DNA of 64,000 nucleotides from Bacillus sp. AFS015802 (GCF_002561455.1 NZ_NTUP01000013.1:169891-233890); one strand, 5' to 3'; numbered from the stretch's first letter, positions 24,145 to 33,911 are shown. Made by a program: numbers and translations. Notes: generated from the letters alone by a model not told the origin.

Positions 24145-24234
24145 TTGTCATGACCTCCTTTATTGAAATACAACCTTAGTTTGTATCCCGGAGAAAAAAT
24201 TATGCGTCATAATCATTCGACTGAAAAAAGTTTT

Positions 24235-24951
24235 TCATGTATGCCATCCACCATTGACTGAAAGGGTCTGTCCGGTGATGTAAGCTGACCTCGATGAAAG
24301 AAGGAACTGAATGGAGTCAGCAATCTCAGCCGCTTGGGCAAAACGCCCCATAGGGATCTCTTCCCGGATAGCCTGTTTATCTTCTTCAGTAAAAGAAGAC
24401 ATCATAGACGTATCAACAGCCCCGGGAGCAATGGCATTTACCCTTACACCGCTTAATGCAAGCTCTTTACTTAATGATTTCACAAATGCCAATTGAGCGC
24501 CTTTGACAGTAGAATAAACCACCTCGCAGGCACCGCCTATCTGTCCCCAAATCGAACTTACCATGATAATGGAACCTTTTCGGAAGATCAACTTCGGAAG
24601 CAGTCTTTGAATAAGAAGTAAGGGACTTTTGACGTGAAGATTGATCATATGATCCATTTCCTCCTCGGAATGATCCTGAAACAGTCCCCATTTAGAGTTC
24701 CCACTGCAATAGATGACCGCATCGAGTTGAAATATACTATCCACAAGACTTCCCACTTCTTTTGGTATGGCAAGATTTGCACGGATCGGGATCGCCTCCA
24801 CCCCTAATTTCTCAATGCTATGTACTAATTCTTTCATTTTCTCCTCATTGGAGTGGTAGTGCAAGTAGACATTCCACCCCTCTTCTGCCAAACTGAGGGC
24901 CGCACTGCTCCCAATTCCACCTGATGCACCGGTAATTAATGCATATTTCAT
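24235..24951 (-). CDS. ymfI: EF-P 5-aminopentanone reductase (SDR family)
   Basis: A 238-residue short-chain dehydrogenase. The NADP motif is TGASGGIGSSAALSLA (about 7-22), the catalytic triad region is MVSSIWGQ and YSTVKGAQ (Tyr and Lys), and the C-terminus is SAYITGQTLSVNGGWHT. In B. subtilis YmfI reduces the 5-aminopentanone on elongation factor P to 5-aminopentanol, which eases translation of proline stretches. Assignment rests on synteny with ymfF and ymfH. ATG 24951 is preferred over the GTG at 24960 because GGAG lies eight bases before the former and touches the latter. Confidence 0.85.
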   Translation of the reverse strand: MKYALITGASGGIGSSAALSLAEEGWNVYLHYHSNEEKMKELVHSIEKLGVEAIPIRANLAIPKEVGSLVDSIFQLDAVIYCSGNSKWGLFQDHSEEEMDHMINLHVKSPLLLIQRLLPKLIFRKGSIIMVSSIWGQIGGACEVVYSTVKGAQLAFVKSLSKELALSGVRVNAIAPGAVDTSMMSSFTEEDKQAIREEIPMGRFAQAAEIADSIQFLLSSRSAYITGQTLSVNGGWHT

Positions 24952-25019
24952 CCGTTTCACTCCAAACTTTTAGTACATAAAGAGAGGAACCACCCTTAAA
25001 AAGGATAGCTCCCCACATG

Positions 25020-26309
25020 TCATGATTTAGGTACGACCTGACACACAGTGAATCGTTCTTCACTGATGATGGACTCAGCCACTGCCTGGATATCTTCATA
25101 TTTCAAAGATTCAAGTGTCGGTACCACTTCAAATAAATCCATTTCATTAAACGCATACCGGGTGAATTGGTTCGCGATATACTCAGGGGAGTTAATCGCC
25201 CGTAAAAATGCACCGATCTTCTTCTTCTTCGTCCTCTCAAGCCCTTCTTCTGTAAAAAGGGATTCCTGTTTAGCTTTCAGAAGAAGGGACTGTACCTTCT
25301 CAGCAAGCTCATCAGGCTTCTCTGTGTCTCCACCCACGGTGAGGAAACCGAAGCCGTTTTCCTGAGTGTAATCATAATGGAATGTCTCATCAATCAAGCC
25401 ATCATTGTACAGTTCCGAATAATACGTTGAACTCTTACCGAACAACATATCCAGGAAAACATTCATGGATAGCTCTTGTGTAAGCATTTCCTGCCCTTGC
25501 TGCTGTGGTTCAGGAGCTTTCAGTCCCACTAAGCATTTGGGGCTTTGTACGTTCATCTTGAGAACCTGTTTTTTCTCCGCAACCGTCTCTGGTTCATCCT
25601 CGAATTTGCGCTTGATCTCAGGCATTTTTTCATAATCTTTCTTCTCCTGATTCGAACGGATCTGATTCATGATTTGATCCGGATCCACCGAGCCCACCAC
25701 AAACAAGAGCATATTGCTCGGGTGGTAGAATGTATTGTAGCACTGGTACAGCATATCTTTCGTGATCGGGGTAATGGATTCGATTGTTCCGGCAATATCG
25801 ATTTTCACAGGGTGGTTTTTGTACATATTCTGGATCACCCCGAAGTATAGCCGCCAATCCGGATTATCATCATACATGGTGATTTCCTGCCCGATGATGC
25901 CTTTTTCTTTTTCCACCGTTTTTTCTGTAAAGTACGGCTCTTGAACGAAGTCGATAAGGGTTTCTAAATTTCGTTCTACATTGGTTGTACTTGAGAACAG
26001 ATAAGCTGTCCGCGTGAAAGAGGTGAAGGCATTAGCCGATGCACCCTGGCGACTGAATTGTTGGAATACGTCCCCATCTTCTTTTTCAAACAGTTTATGT
26101 TCTAAAAAATGGGCGATGCCATCAGGCACTTTGACAAATTCTTTTTCATCAAGGGGCTTGAAATGATTGTCGATGCTTCCATATTGCGTCGTAAAAGTGG
26201 CATACGTCTTATTGAAACCCTTCTTGGGGAGGATGTATACGTCCAGTCCATTTGACATTTTTTCATAATACAAATTTTCTTGTAATTGATCGAAGGAAAT
26301 TTTCTTCAT
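25020..26309 (-). CDS. ymfH: M16 zinc-peptidase-like protein YmfH
   Basis: A 429-residue member of the pitrilysin/insulinase M16 family. The inverted zinc motif HFLEH lies in GIAHFLEHKLFEKEDGD (about 65-81), with the downstream Glu in the following helix. It forms a pair with YmfF, which lacks the zinc motif, as in two-subunit M16 proteases. The B. subtilis homologues are associated by genetics with EF-P modification. The start is ATG 26309, two bases after the ymfF stop, so the two are translated together. Confidence 0.9.
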   Translation of the reverse strand: MKKISFDQLQENLYYEKMSNGLDVYILPKKGFNKTYATFTTQYGSIDNHFKPLDEKEFVKVPDGIAHFLEHKLFEKEDGDVFQQFSRQGASANAFTSFTRTAYLFSSTTNVERNLETLIDFVQEPYFTEKTVEKEKGIIGQEITMYDDNPDWRLYFGVIQNMYKNHPVKIDIAGTIESITPITKDMLYQCYNTFYHPSNMLLFVVGSVDPDQIMNQIRSNQEKKDYEKMPEIKRKFEDEPETVAEKKQVLKMNVQSPKCLVGLKAPEPQQQGQEMLTQELSMNVFLDMLFGKSSTYYSELYNDGLIDETFHYDYTQENGFGFLTVGGDTEKPDELAEKVQSLLLKAKQESLFTEEGLERTKKKKIGAFLRAINSPEYIANQFTRYAFNEMDLFEVVPTLESLKYEDIQAVAESIISEERFTVCQVVPKS

Positions 26310-26311
26310 CT

Positions 26312-27586
26312 TTATCCCTCCATTCCTGTTAGAAAGTAGATCGTATCAAGTTCAACTTTATTTGCAGCTTTCACGATGTCTTCTTTGGTTGTTTTCTCAA
26401 TTTCATCAAGCCAATGTTTCAAGTCGATTTCTTCATGTGCTACAGCATTATGATAGAGAACCTCGACCAGCCCTCTTGATGTATCGATGGTTTCTAGAAG
26501 CTGGTTGCGGATGACCGCTTTCGTTTGGTCGATTTCCCCGTCTGTGAAATCTCCATCCTTCATTGCTTGCAGCTGTTCATTGATGATTCCCACCGCTTGA
26601 TCATATTTCTCAAATTCAATTCCCGACATCACCATCAATAATCCTTTATGGCTCTCAATCCGGCTTGCAGCGTAGTACGCCAGGCTCGCTTTCTCCCTGA
26701 CATTGATGAACAATTTAGAATGGGAGAAACCGCCGAATATTCCATTGAATACTTGAAGAGCAAAGTAATCCTCATCACCGTATTTAGTGTGGGTACGGTA
26801 CCCCATATTGAGCTTCCCTTGCTTCACATCCTGCTTTTCTTTAACAACGTTTTCTTTCTCTTTTCGCTTCACATGGGAACCATCCACCACTTGAGGAGTG
26901 CGTTCCTTTAAATCAAGAAGCCGGTCACAGAGGCTTTCAACTTCCGTAACGTCTACATCTCCGATCACATAAAGGTCAAACTGATCTTCCGACATCACTT
27001 TTTGGTAGTATTCATACAGGCTTTCCGCTGTAATGGAAGCCACCTCTTCACTGACACCGTTTACATGAAGCGCGAACCGTTCACCTTTACACATTTCTTC
27101 CACAAGTCGTGAATTGGCATAACGCATTTTATCGTCATAGACTGCCTGAATTCTGACCTTTTGGTTCCGCTTTTCTTTTTCGACCGTCTTTTTGTCGAAT
27201 TCATTATTTTCAACATGGGGGTTCTTAAGGACATCCGCCAGGAATTCGATTCCTTTTTGAAGCAAAGGCTCAGAATCCTTTAGAAACTTTTCGTTGGCGA
27301 TTTCAACCGACATACTGACCACATGGTACTCACCTTTTTTCCCCAAGTCCACAAAAAAGTTCGCTCCATATAACTCATCCAGATAGGAACGTAATTCCGT
27401 TGTGCTCGGATAGGTTTTTGTACTGCTCTGCATGACGTGGGGCAGTAATCCGCGTAATGTGACTGTTTCAGGATCCAGTGGTGCTTTCATTTTTAATACG
27501 AGGCTGTTGGTTTTATACTTATCCGTTTGAACGATATGTAGCGTGTACCCATGTTTCTTCTTGACTATTTCGTTTATGGCTGTCAT
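26312..27586 (-). CDS. ymfF: M16-like protein YmfF, zinc motif absent
   Basis: A 424-residue M16-type protein with the usual two-domain arrangement. At the place of HxxEH it reads RGLLPHVMQSSTKTYPS, so it cannot bind catalytic zinc there. By analogy to other M16 pairs it would be the substrate-binding partner of YmfH. The C-terminal half has the R/Y-type segment ASLAYYAASRIESHKGLL, which in catalytic partners helps bind the substrate. The start is ATG 27586 with GGAGGACGG upstream. The gene pair lies next to ymfI. Confidence 0.88.
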   Translation of the reverse strand: MTAINEIVKKKHGYTLHIVQTDKYKTNSLVLKMKAPLDPETVTLRGLLPHVMQSSTKTYPSTTELRSYLDELYGANFFVDLGKKGEYHVVSMSVEIANEKFLKDSEPLLQKGIEFLADVLKNPHVENNEFDKKTVEKEKRNQKVRIQAVYDDKMRYANSRLVEEMCKGERFALHVNGVSEEVASITAESLYEYYQKVMSEDQFDLYVIGDVDVTEVESLCDRLLDLKERTPQVVDGSHVKRKEKENVVKEKQDVKQGKLNMGYRTHTKYGDEDYFALQVFNGIFGGFSHSKLFINVREKASLAYYAASRIESHKGLLMVMSGIEFEKYDQAVGIINEQLQAMKDGDFTDGEIDQTKAVIRNQLLETIDTSRGLVEVLYHNAVAHEEIDLKHWLDEIEKTTKEDIVKAANKVELDTIYFLTGMEG

Positions 27587-27812
27587 CGTACCGTCCTCCT
27601 TAGTTCCATACTTCCATCATTTTGTACCAAATAGTATAAACACCCTTATTGTGCGGTATTTATGTATAACTATACATGTAGTGAGAGATTGATTTCAAGC
27701 ATCTTCCTCTATTGGAAAAATACCCATTCAAGTAAACTAATATATGCTTCAGGATTTTCCATTATGTTTCAGTGAGGTACTTCCTTGAAATCCCCTGATT
27801 ACACCATAAAAA

Positions 27813-27841
27813 AAGGATATCCCGGCGTTCGGGATATCCTT
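27813..27841 (-). terminator. terminator of the nucleoside transporter operon
   Basis: AAGGATATCCCG pairs perfectly with CGGGATATCCTT over five bases and is followed on the minus strand by TTTTTTATGG. Confidence 0.9.
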
Positions 27842-27861
27842 CTGTTTTTTCATCTGGTTTA

Positions 27862-28821
27862 TTAACGGTTTCCTTTGATGTACGGAGTACCTAAAGCTTT
27901 CGGTGCATCTGCACGTCCGATGAACCCTGTAAGAGCAAGGATCGTTAACACATAAGGTGCTATCAATAGGAAGACGCTTGGAATATTCTCAAATAACGGA
28001 ATACTTGATCCGATGATACTTAAACTTTGGGCGAAGCCGAAGAACAGGGCCGCTCCCATCGCTCCAAGTGGATGCCATTTACCGAAGATCAAGGCTGCAA
28101 GGGCCATGAACCCTTGTCCACTGATTGTAGCATGACTGAAGTCAGAGGAAATGGCCTGTGCATATACTCCTCCGCCGACACCTGCAAAAGCACCGGAAAT
28201 GATGACGCCGATATAGCGCATTTTCGTCACATTGATTCCCATCGTATCTGCAGCCATAGGATGCTCCCCTACAGAACGCAATCTAAGACCGAACGGGGTT
28301 TTGAACATTATGAACCAAACAATGAAAGATACAAGAATCGCAACGAATGGCGGCCAGTATGTGTTGGAAAAGAAGATATCTCCAATGACCGGGATTTTGT
28401 GAAGTAAAGGAACATCGACCTTCCCGAATCCTTCAGAGATGATATCCGTTTGACCCTTTCCATAGATACGTTTGACTAAGAACAGAGTCAACCCGACAGC
28501 GAGCAGGTTGATGGCTACACCTGATACAACCTGGTCAGCCCTGAATGTGATGGAAGCAACGGCATGCAGGATAGCAAGCAGTCCCCCCATCACCATGGCC
28601 ACAATCAGCGCGACCCAAGGAGTCGCTGCACCGAAAGTATCTGCAAAAGCAAGGTTGAATACAATGCTTGAGAAAGCACCGATGACCATAAGGCCTTCGA
28701 GTCCGATATTTACTACACCTGAACGCTCTGAGAACGCCCCTCCCAAAGCAGTGAAAATAAGTGGTGTTGCCCAAAGCAATGTTGATGGGATGAGGATTGT
28801 CAAAATATCAATAAAACCCAC
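27862..28821 (-). CDS. nupQ: nucleoside ABC transporter permease (NupQ-like)
   Basis: A 319-residue permease of the BPD_transp_2/RbsC-like family with about eight hydrophobic segments. Conserved stretches are GGAFSERSGVVNIGLEGLMVIGAF (residues about 27-50), GINVTKMRYIGVIISGAFAG and the C-terminal membrane region. It pairs with the permease encoded directly upstream: the upstream stop is immediately followed by this ATG. With the ATPase and the lipoprotein it forms an importer resembling B. subtilis NupNOPQ (YufNOPQ), a guanosine importer. Substrate is inferred. Confidence 0.9.
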   Translation of the reverse strand: MGFIDILTILIPSTLLWATPLIFTALGGAFSERSGVVNIGLEGLMVIGAFSSIVFNLAFADTFGAATPWVALIVAMVMGGLLAILHAVASITFRADQVVSGVAINLLAVGLTLFLVKRIYGKGQTDIISEGFGKVDVPLLHKIPVIGDIFFSNTYWPPFVAILVSFIVWFIMFKTPFGLRLRSVGEHPMAADTMGINVTKMRYIGVIISGAFAGVGGGVYAQAISSDFSHATISGQGFMALAALIFGKWHPLGAMGAALFFGFAQSLSIIGSSIPLFENIPSVFLLIAPYVLTILALTGFIGRADAPKALGTPYIKGNR

Positions 28822-29871
28822 TTATTTCACCCCCTTTTTACTAAATCGTTGAATCAGATAACGGATCATATAACCAGATGCTACAAAGAAAATGATAAGG
28901 GCAATGATAATATCTACCAGTTCATTTGGAATCCCTGCATCGAGAGGCATATTCAGTGCCCCTACTTTAAGTCCTCCAAATAGAAGGGCGGCGAACACAA
29001 CTCCGATGGCCGCATTCCCACCAAGAAGGGCTACAGCGATCCCATCGAATCCGACACCTGTAAATCCTCCCTTGATTGAAGCATAGCCGAATGTGCCAAG
29101 CCCTTCCATCGCTCCTGCAAGGCCAGCAAACGCTCCAGAGATGACCATGGAAAGGATGATGTTCCCATTCACGTTCATACCGGCATATTGCGAAGCATGC
29201 TGGTTGAATCCTACAGAACGCAGCTCATATCCACGCGTTGTCTTTTCAAGCAGGAACCACATGATGAAGACACATGCAAGGGCGATGAAAATCCCCCAGT
29301 GCAATCGGGAGAAATCTGTCAAACTTTCAAAGAAAGGAGATTTCAATGAAGCTGTATCCGCAATCATATCTGTACGATCTTTACGGTCCGTAATGACATC
29401 ACGGATAATGGCATTTGTTACATGAAGTGCAATATAGTTCATCATGATCGTGACAATGACTTCATGTACGCGGAATTTCGCTTTCAGAAGTCCAGGAATA
29501 AAGCCCCATAGCGCCCCTGCCAATGCTGCCGCAATGATGGCAAGGGGCAGATGGATCAGCTTAGGTAAATCATCAAAGGCAACCCCTACCCATACAGCTG
29601 CAAGCCAGCCCACAATCAATTGACCTTCCACACCGATGTTAAAGAGACCCGTTCTAAAAGCAAAGGCAACAGCCAGTCCTGCTAAAATGTATGGTGTCAC
29701 TTGACGGATCGTTTCTCCTACATAATAGATCTCCCCGAAGATCCCATTCCATAATGCAGCGTATCCTGCAATCGGGTCATACCCGCTCACAAGCATGATG
29801 ATCGTTCCGACAATGATACCTAAAAGGACTGAGATTACAGGGATTAATATATTTGTTAAGCGGTTAGACAT
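28822..29871 (-). CDS. nupP: nucleoside ABC transporter permease (NupP-like)
   Basis: A 349-residue permease, first of the pair, with several transmembrane helices. A typical family segment is AFRTGLFNIGVEGQLIVG (about 71-88) and later AGMNVNGNIILSMVISGAFAGLAG. Its ATG at 29871 overlaps the end of the ATPase gene by eight bases, so the two are translationally coupled. The stop abuts the ATG of the second permease. Confidence 0.9.
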   Translation of the reverse strand: MSNRLTNILIPVISVLLGIIVGTIIMLVSGYDPIAGYAALWNGIFGEIYYVGETIRQVTPYILAGLAVAFAFRTGLFNIGVEGQLIVGWLAAVWVGVAFDDLPKLIHLPLAIIAAALAGALWGFIPGLLKAKFRVHEVIVTIMMNYIALHVTNAIIRDVITDRKDRTDMIADTASLKSPFFESLTDFSRLHWGIFIALACVFIMWFLLEKTTRGYELRSVGFNQHASQYAGMNVNGNIILSMVISGAFAGLAGAMEGLGTFGYASIKGGFTGVGFDGIAVALLGGNAAIGVVFAALLFGGLKVGALNMPLDAGIPNELVDIIIALIIFFVASGYMIRYLIQRFSKKGVK

Positions 29872-31399
29872 GTGATTTCCCTCCCGTTTCCTTCCTCTTC
29901 GAACCAGCCATTAAAAGTCCAAGTTCTTGTTCGGTTGTTTCCCTCGGATTAACAATCGCCACAATTTGACCTTCGTAGATAACGGCGATACGGTCACTGA
30001 CATTCATGATTTCATCGAGTTCAAATGAAAGTAGAAGAACCGCTTTTCCATTGTCTCTTTGTTCGATCAGACGCTTATGGATAAACTCGATCGCCCCTAC
30101 ATCAAGACCCCTGGTCGGCTGGGCAGCAATCAATAGATCCGGATCCCGGTCAACCTCACGGCCGATGATCGCTTTTTGCTGATTTCCCCCGGATAAAGCA
30201 CGGGCAAGGGTGAATTCTGATGGAGTCCTCACATCAAATTCCGCTATCAATTTTCTTGCCTGATTGTAAATATTTTTATAACTAAGTACCCCTTTGTTGG
30301 AATACGGCTTCTGGTAATAGGTCTGAAGAACCATGTTTTCCCCGATAGGAAAATCAAGCACGAGGCCATGCTTATGTCTATCTTGAGGAATATGACCTAC
30401 ACCCGATTCATAGATTTTACGGGGTTTCATGTTCGCTATTTCTTTACCATTCAGTTTGACTGAACCACTGTCGACTTTATGAAGACCTGTAATGGCCTCA
30501 ATCAACTCACTCTGTCCGTTTCCATCCACACCGGCTATACCAAGGATCTCTCCTGCTTTCACTTCAAGGTTCAAGCCTTTCACAACAGGGACATTCCGAT
30601 GGTCTTTAACATTCAAATCACGGATCTCCAATACATTTTCCCCAGGGGTGGCTTCTACCTTCTCCGTCGTGAACGTAACTTCACGTCCCACCATCAGACT
30701 GGCAAGATGATTTGGATCCGTTTCAGTAACTTTTACGGTGCCAATCCCTTTCCCTTTTCTGATAACGGTTACATTATCACACACTTCCATGATTTCTTTC
30801 AGTTTATGGGTGATGAGAATGATGGACTTACCTTCTTTGATCAGGGTTTTCATGATTTGAATGAGCTCTTTGATTTCCTGAGGAGTCAATACAGCAGTCG
30901 GCTCATCGAAAATCAGGATTTCCGCTCCACGATAAAGTGTCTTTAATATTTCCACACGTTGCTGCATACCTACTGAAATTTCAGAAATCTTAGCATTAGG
31001 ATCTACTTTCAGACCATATCGTTCAGAAATATCGAGAATATCTTTTTCAGCTTTTTTAATATCCACTGTTGCCCCGGATTTCGGCTCTCTTCCGAGAATG
31101 ATATTTTCCGTTACAGTGAATGTATCGACGAGCATGAAATGCTGATGAACCATCCCGATTCCAAGATCATTGGCTATGTTTGGATTGGTAATATTCACTT
31201 TTTGCCCTTTCACACGGATTTCTCCCTGTTCAGGCTGGTACAAGCCGAATAAAACATTCATTAATGTCGACTTACCGGCTCCATTTTCACCAAGAAGCGC
31301 ATGAATTTCACCTTTTTTGAGCTGGAGGGTAATGTTGTCATTTGCTACGATGCCTGGAAATTCTTTACGAATATTCAGCATCTCGATTACGTAATCCAT
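29864..31399 (-). CDS. nupO: nucleoside ABC transporter ATP-binding protein (NupO-like)
   Basis: A 511-residue protein with two ATPase domains, as in sugar and nucleoside importers. The N-terminal domain has Walker A GENGAGKST (37-45), signature SVGMQQR and Walker B ILIFDEPTAVL. The C-terminal domain has a diverged Walker A GVDGNGQSEL, signature ALSGGNQQK and LLIAAQPTRGLD. The second domain's Walker A lacks the Lys-Ser/Thr pair, which is normal for this family. The start is ATG 31399 after AAGGAGTG. A 216-base gap with a hairpin separates it from the lipoprotein gene. Confidence 0.92.
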   Translation of the reverse strand: MDYVIEMLNIRKEFPGIVANDNITLQLKKGEIHALLGENGAGKSTLMNVLFGLYQPEQGEIRVKGQKVNITNPNIANDLGIGMVHQHFMLVDTFTVTENIILGREPKSGATVDIKKAEKDILDISERYGLKVDPNAKISEISVGMQQRVEILKTLYRGAEILIFDEPTAVLTPQEIKELIQIMKTLIKEGKSIILITHKLKEIMEVCDNVTVIRKGKGIGTVKVTETDPNHLASLMVGREVTFTTEKVEATPGENVLEIRDLNVKDHRNVPVVKGLNLEVKAGEILGIAGVDGNGQSELIEAITGLHKVDSGSVKLNGKEIANMKPRKIYESGVGHIPQDRHKHGLVLDFPIGENMVLQTYYQKPYSNKGVLSYKNIYNQARKLIAEFDVRTPSEFTLARALSGGNQQKAIIGREVDRDPDLLIAAQPTRGLDVGAIEFIHKRLIEQRDNGKAVLLLSFELDEIMNVSDRIAVIYEGQIVAIVNPRETTEQELGLLMAGSKRKETGGKSHV

Positions 31400-31442
31400 T
31401 GCTATTCACTCCTTGCATAGACTAGGGATATTTATCTAGTAG

Positions 31443-31460
31443 TTAGAGGTCAGACCTTAA
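31443..31460. promoter_or_regulatory. candidate regulator site between nupN and nupO
   Basis: TTAGAGGTCAGACCTTAA contains the inverted repeat AGGTC-A-GACCT, the shape of HutC-subfamily GntR operators. It shares TCAGACCT with the palindrome upstream of ymfC at 33513-33530. Confidence 0.4.
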
Positions 31461-31571
31461 CGCGCCAGAAAAAAAGGGGTTTCCCCGAATAAAAATCTAA
31501 ATGAAAGATAGAAATGTTCTATACTTCAATTAAATTTCTATTAATATATGAATCATTTATTTTAAGAGGAT

Positions 31572-31598
31572 GAGGGGCCAGATTTCCCTGGCCACCTC
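31572..31598 (-). terminator. hairpin between the lipoprotein gene and the ABC genes
   Basis: GAGGTGGCCAG pairs with CTGGCCCCTC on the minus strand with one mismatch around GGAAAT; only a weak T tail follows. It probably stops part of the transcription, giving more lipoprotein than ATPase. Confidence 0.65.
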
Positions 31599-31615
31599 TA
31601 GTCCCTCATATTACA

Positions 31616-32710
31616 TTAGTTAGCTGAGAAAGCTTCCGCGTCCTTAATCGTTTCAGGAACGGTTACTTCACCGCTAGTGATCTTTTCTTTCCATTCATCT
31701 ACTTTTTTCATGACTTCATCTTTGTTGGAAAGCTCGGAATTCAGTTCAGCAAGCCCAACGCCGTCTTCTTTAAGACCGTAAAGGATTTGCTCTCCACCTG
31801 GGAAGTTTCCTTCTTTTGCTTTAGTGGAAAGATCCACTACTGCGTTGTCAACGCGTTTTAATGCAGAAGTAAGGATGATGTTGTGATCTCCTACTTTACC
31901 TTCAGCAGATTGATCAGAGTCTACACCGATTGCCCAAAGTTCACGTGAAGGATCTTTTTCTTTCAGGTCGCGTGCTTCTTTGAATAATCCATTACCCGTT
32001 CCACCAGCTGCGTGGAAGATCACATCTACATCTTGAGTGTACATTTTCGAAGCGATTGTTTGACCAAGTTCAGCTTTATCGAAAGCACCTGCATAATCTG
32101 CTACGATTTCTGCATCAGGGTTAACTGCTTTGACACCAGCGATGAAACCTGAATGGAAACGTTCGATTACCGGAATTTCCATACCGCCGATGAATCCGAT
32201 TTTGTTCGTTTTAGTCGCAAGTCCTGCAGTAACACCAGCAAGGAAAGAAGCTTCCTGCTCCTTGAACATGATGCTTGCAACGTTTGGTTGATCTACAACA
32301 GCATCAACGATTGCAAAGTGTGAATCTTTTTGTTGTTTTGCAATTTCAGTGATCGCACCTTCCATAAGGAAGCCGATACCATATACTAAGTCAAAGTCTT
32401 GACGAGCTAATTTGTTTAAGTTCGTAGCATAGTCAGCATCAGATTGAGACTGTAAGTAGTCAAAACCATTTTTACCTTTTTCCAGACCATTTTCCTTACC
32501 GAATGCTTTTAACCCTTCCCAAGCCGATTGGTTGAACGATTTGTCATCCACTCCGCCGACATCTGTCACCATTGCTACTGTAAATTGATCTTCTTTGTTA
32601 CCTTCACCACTAGATGCACCTTCTTTGTCCTCGCTTGTTCCACAAGCACCTAATAATGTACCTGCTGCCAGAACAAATGACAACGCTAAACCAAATTTAC
32701 GTTTTTTCAC
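31616..32710 (-). CDS. nupN: BMP-family substrate-binding lipoprotein (NupN-like)
   Basis: A 364-residue lipoprotein of the Med/BMP family that binds nucleosides. The signal peptide is [20 protein letters not shown] followed by the lipobox LGAC with Cys23. A Glu/Gly linker follows. The binding domain begins [22 protein letters not shown] (about 43-64) and includes [13 protein letters not shown] and [12 protein letters not shown]. It serves the permeases and ATPase encoded downstream. The start is ATG 32710, 50 bases after the GntR regulator gene. Confidence 0.92.
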   Translation of the reverse strand: MKKRKFGLALSFVLAAGTLLGACGTSEDKEGASSGEGNKEDQFTVAMVTDVGGVDDKSFNQSAWEGLKAFGKENGLEKGKNGFDYLQSQSDADYATNLNKLARQDFDLVYGIGFLMEGAITEIAKQQKDSHFAIVDAVVDQPNVASIMFKEQEASFLAGVTAGLATKTNKIGFIGGMEIPVIERFHSGFIAGVKAVNPDAEIVADYAGAFDKAELGQTIASKMYTQDVDVIFHAAGGTGNGLFKEARDLKEKDPSRELWAIGVDSDQSAEGKVGDHNIILTSALKRVDNAVVDLSTKAKEGNFPGGEQILYGLKEDGVGLAELNSELSNKDEVMKKVDEWKEKITSGEVTVPETIKDAEAFSAN

Positions 32711-32760
32711 CTAGAGTACCCCCTATTATTGTAATAAATTAGTAGTAAGATGGATTGCTG

Positions 32761-33486
32761 TTATACGCGCTTTCTTAATACCTGGAAGCTAAATTTGTCT
32801 GATCGGAAATAGTTTACGGAATACAGGATCGGTTCATCGTTTTCATCAAAGTGCATTTGCTTTAAAACGAGTAATGCCGTTTCCGGTTCACAATTTAGAA
32901 TAGGGGAGATTTTATCGTGATACCCCATGGGTTCTATTTGTGCCACCGCATGAGTGATTCTCTTATTCTCCCGTTTTTCTAAAACGGTGAAAATAGAATT
33001 ATCCTCATGGGTGAAATTCCTCGGCATGATCTTTTCCGGAATTTTGTCCACACAATATACAACCGGTTCTCCATTTGCAGTACGAACCCTCTCGATCAGT
33101 ATCACGTCGTCCTCTTCATTGCACGTAAACCTCTTCGCATCATCCTCAGTAGCTTCTTGAGTTGTTGAGCTTAAGAAAATGGTCCCTGGCTCCATACCAG
33201 CCTGCTTAATCATGTTCGTTACACTGTTGAGCTGCTCGATACCGGAAGTAAAGAGCGGCTTGGCGTTTACAAATGTACCTACACCATGACGTCGTACGAT
33301 GACACTTTCTTCCTCAAGAATTCTGAGAGCTTCCCTAAGAGTAGCCCTACTTACACCTAATTGTTTTGAAAGATCGAATTCAGAGGGGAGTTTCTCTTTT
33401 TCTTTGTATACTCCCGCTTCGATGTCTCTCTTCAAACGGTCAATTACTTGTAAGTATAAATGCCGATTGTCTGTTTTTATTGTCAC
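32761..33486 (-). CDS. ymfC: GntR/HutC-family transcription regulator (YmfC-like)
   Basis: A 241-residue regulator. The winged helix-turn-helix is at about 12-75 ([20 protein letters not shown], then [23 protein letters not shown]), and the C-terminal UTRA effector domain at about 90-235. GTG at 33484-33486, giving [14 protein letters not shown], is chosen as start because GGTGGTGG lies just upstream; the frame is open to a TTG at 33501. It precedes the nucleoside importer, so it probably controls it in response to a nucleoside or related ligand. A perfect palindrome lies in its own leader. Confidence 0.85.
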   Translation of the reverse strand: MTIKTDNRHLYLQVIDRLKRDIEAGVYKEKEKLPSEFDLSKQLGVSRATLREALRILEEESVIVRRHGVGTFVNAKPLFTSGIEQLNSVTNMIKQAGMEPGTIFLSSTTQEATEDDAKRFTCNEEDDVILIERVRTANGEPVVYCVDKIPEKIMPRNFTHEDNSIFTVLEKRENKRITHAVAQIEPMGYHDKISPILNCEPETALLVLKQMHFDENDEPILYSVNYFRSDKFSFQVLRKRV

Positions 33487-33512
33487 TGGAACCACCACCA
33501 AATTTTCTCAAG

Positions 33513-33530
33513 ACATCAGACCTCTGATGT
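33513..33530. promoter_or_regulatory. palindromic operator candidate in the ymfC leader
   Basis: ACATCAGA-CC-TCTGATGT is a perfect 8-base inverted repeat with a 2-base spacer, between the ymfC promoter and start codon. Likely bound by YmfC itself. Confidence 0.5.
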
Positions 33531-33554
33531 ATATCTTTCCTACTAATCGAAAAT

Positions 33555-33583
33555 ACTATAACACTTTTCTTTTGATAAATAAA
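33555..33583 (-). promoter_or_regulatory. candidate sigma-A promoter of ymfC
   Basis: TTTATT (33583-33578), a 17-base spacer and TATAGT (33560-33555) on the minus strand, about 70 bases before the start. Confidence 0.5.
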
Positions 33584-33863
33584 TAGCATTGTGTGATTTT
33601 GTCGAAAAAAATGATTAGAATGACAATTTAAAATCCTTTTCTGTAAAAAAATAGATAAATACACTGAATGAATGGGTTTTCATGGGATATATTAACTGTT
33701 TTTTTACAATCATACTGTTTTCCGTTATCGATCTTTACATGAACTCAACAAAGTCATGACGTTTGTAAACGCTTTTAATAGTATAACACATTCGTGGATA
33801 AATCAGGATCTCTTTCATAAAACCGGATACAAAAGGGGTTTTCACTTCATTTTCTATATAAAA

Positions 33864-33909
33864 AAAGGTGTGTCCCCCCCACTCAAACCGAATAGGGTAA
33901 CACACCTTT
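33864..33909 (-). terminator. terminator of spoIIIE
   Basis: AAAGGTGTGT pairs with ACACACCTTT over a loop that can extend the stem with C-run/G pairing; TTTTATATAG follows on the minus strand. Confidence 0.8.
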
Positions 33910-33911
33910 CG

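Larger units (their letters stand above)
33487..33911. other. intergenic region between spoIIIE and ymfC
   Basis: 425 bases with no credible gene: spoIIIE terminator (33864-33909), a cre-like sequence (33763-33777), the ymfC promoter and its palindrome. The remainder is AT-rich. Confidence 0.55.

Noticed and set aside
32711..32760. Purine riboswitch before the nucleoside lipoprotein gene
   Set aside because: Only 50 bases separate the genes, too few for the aptamer, and no conserved loop sequences are seen.
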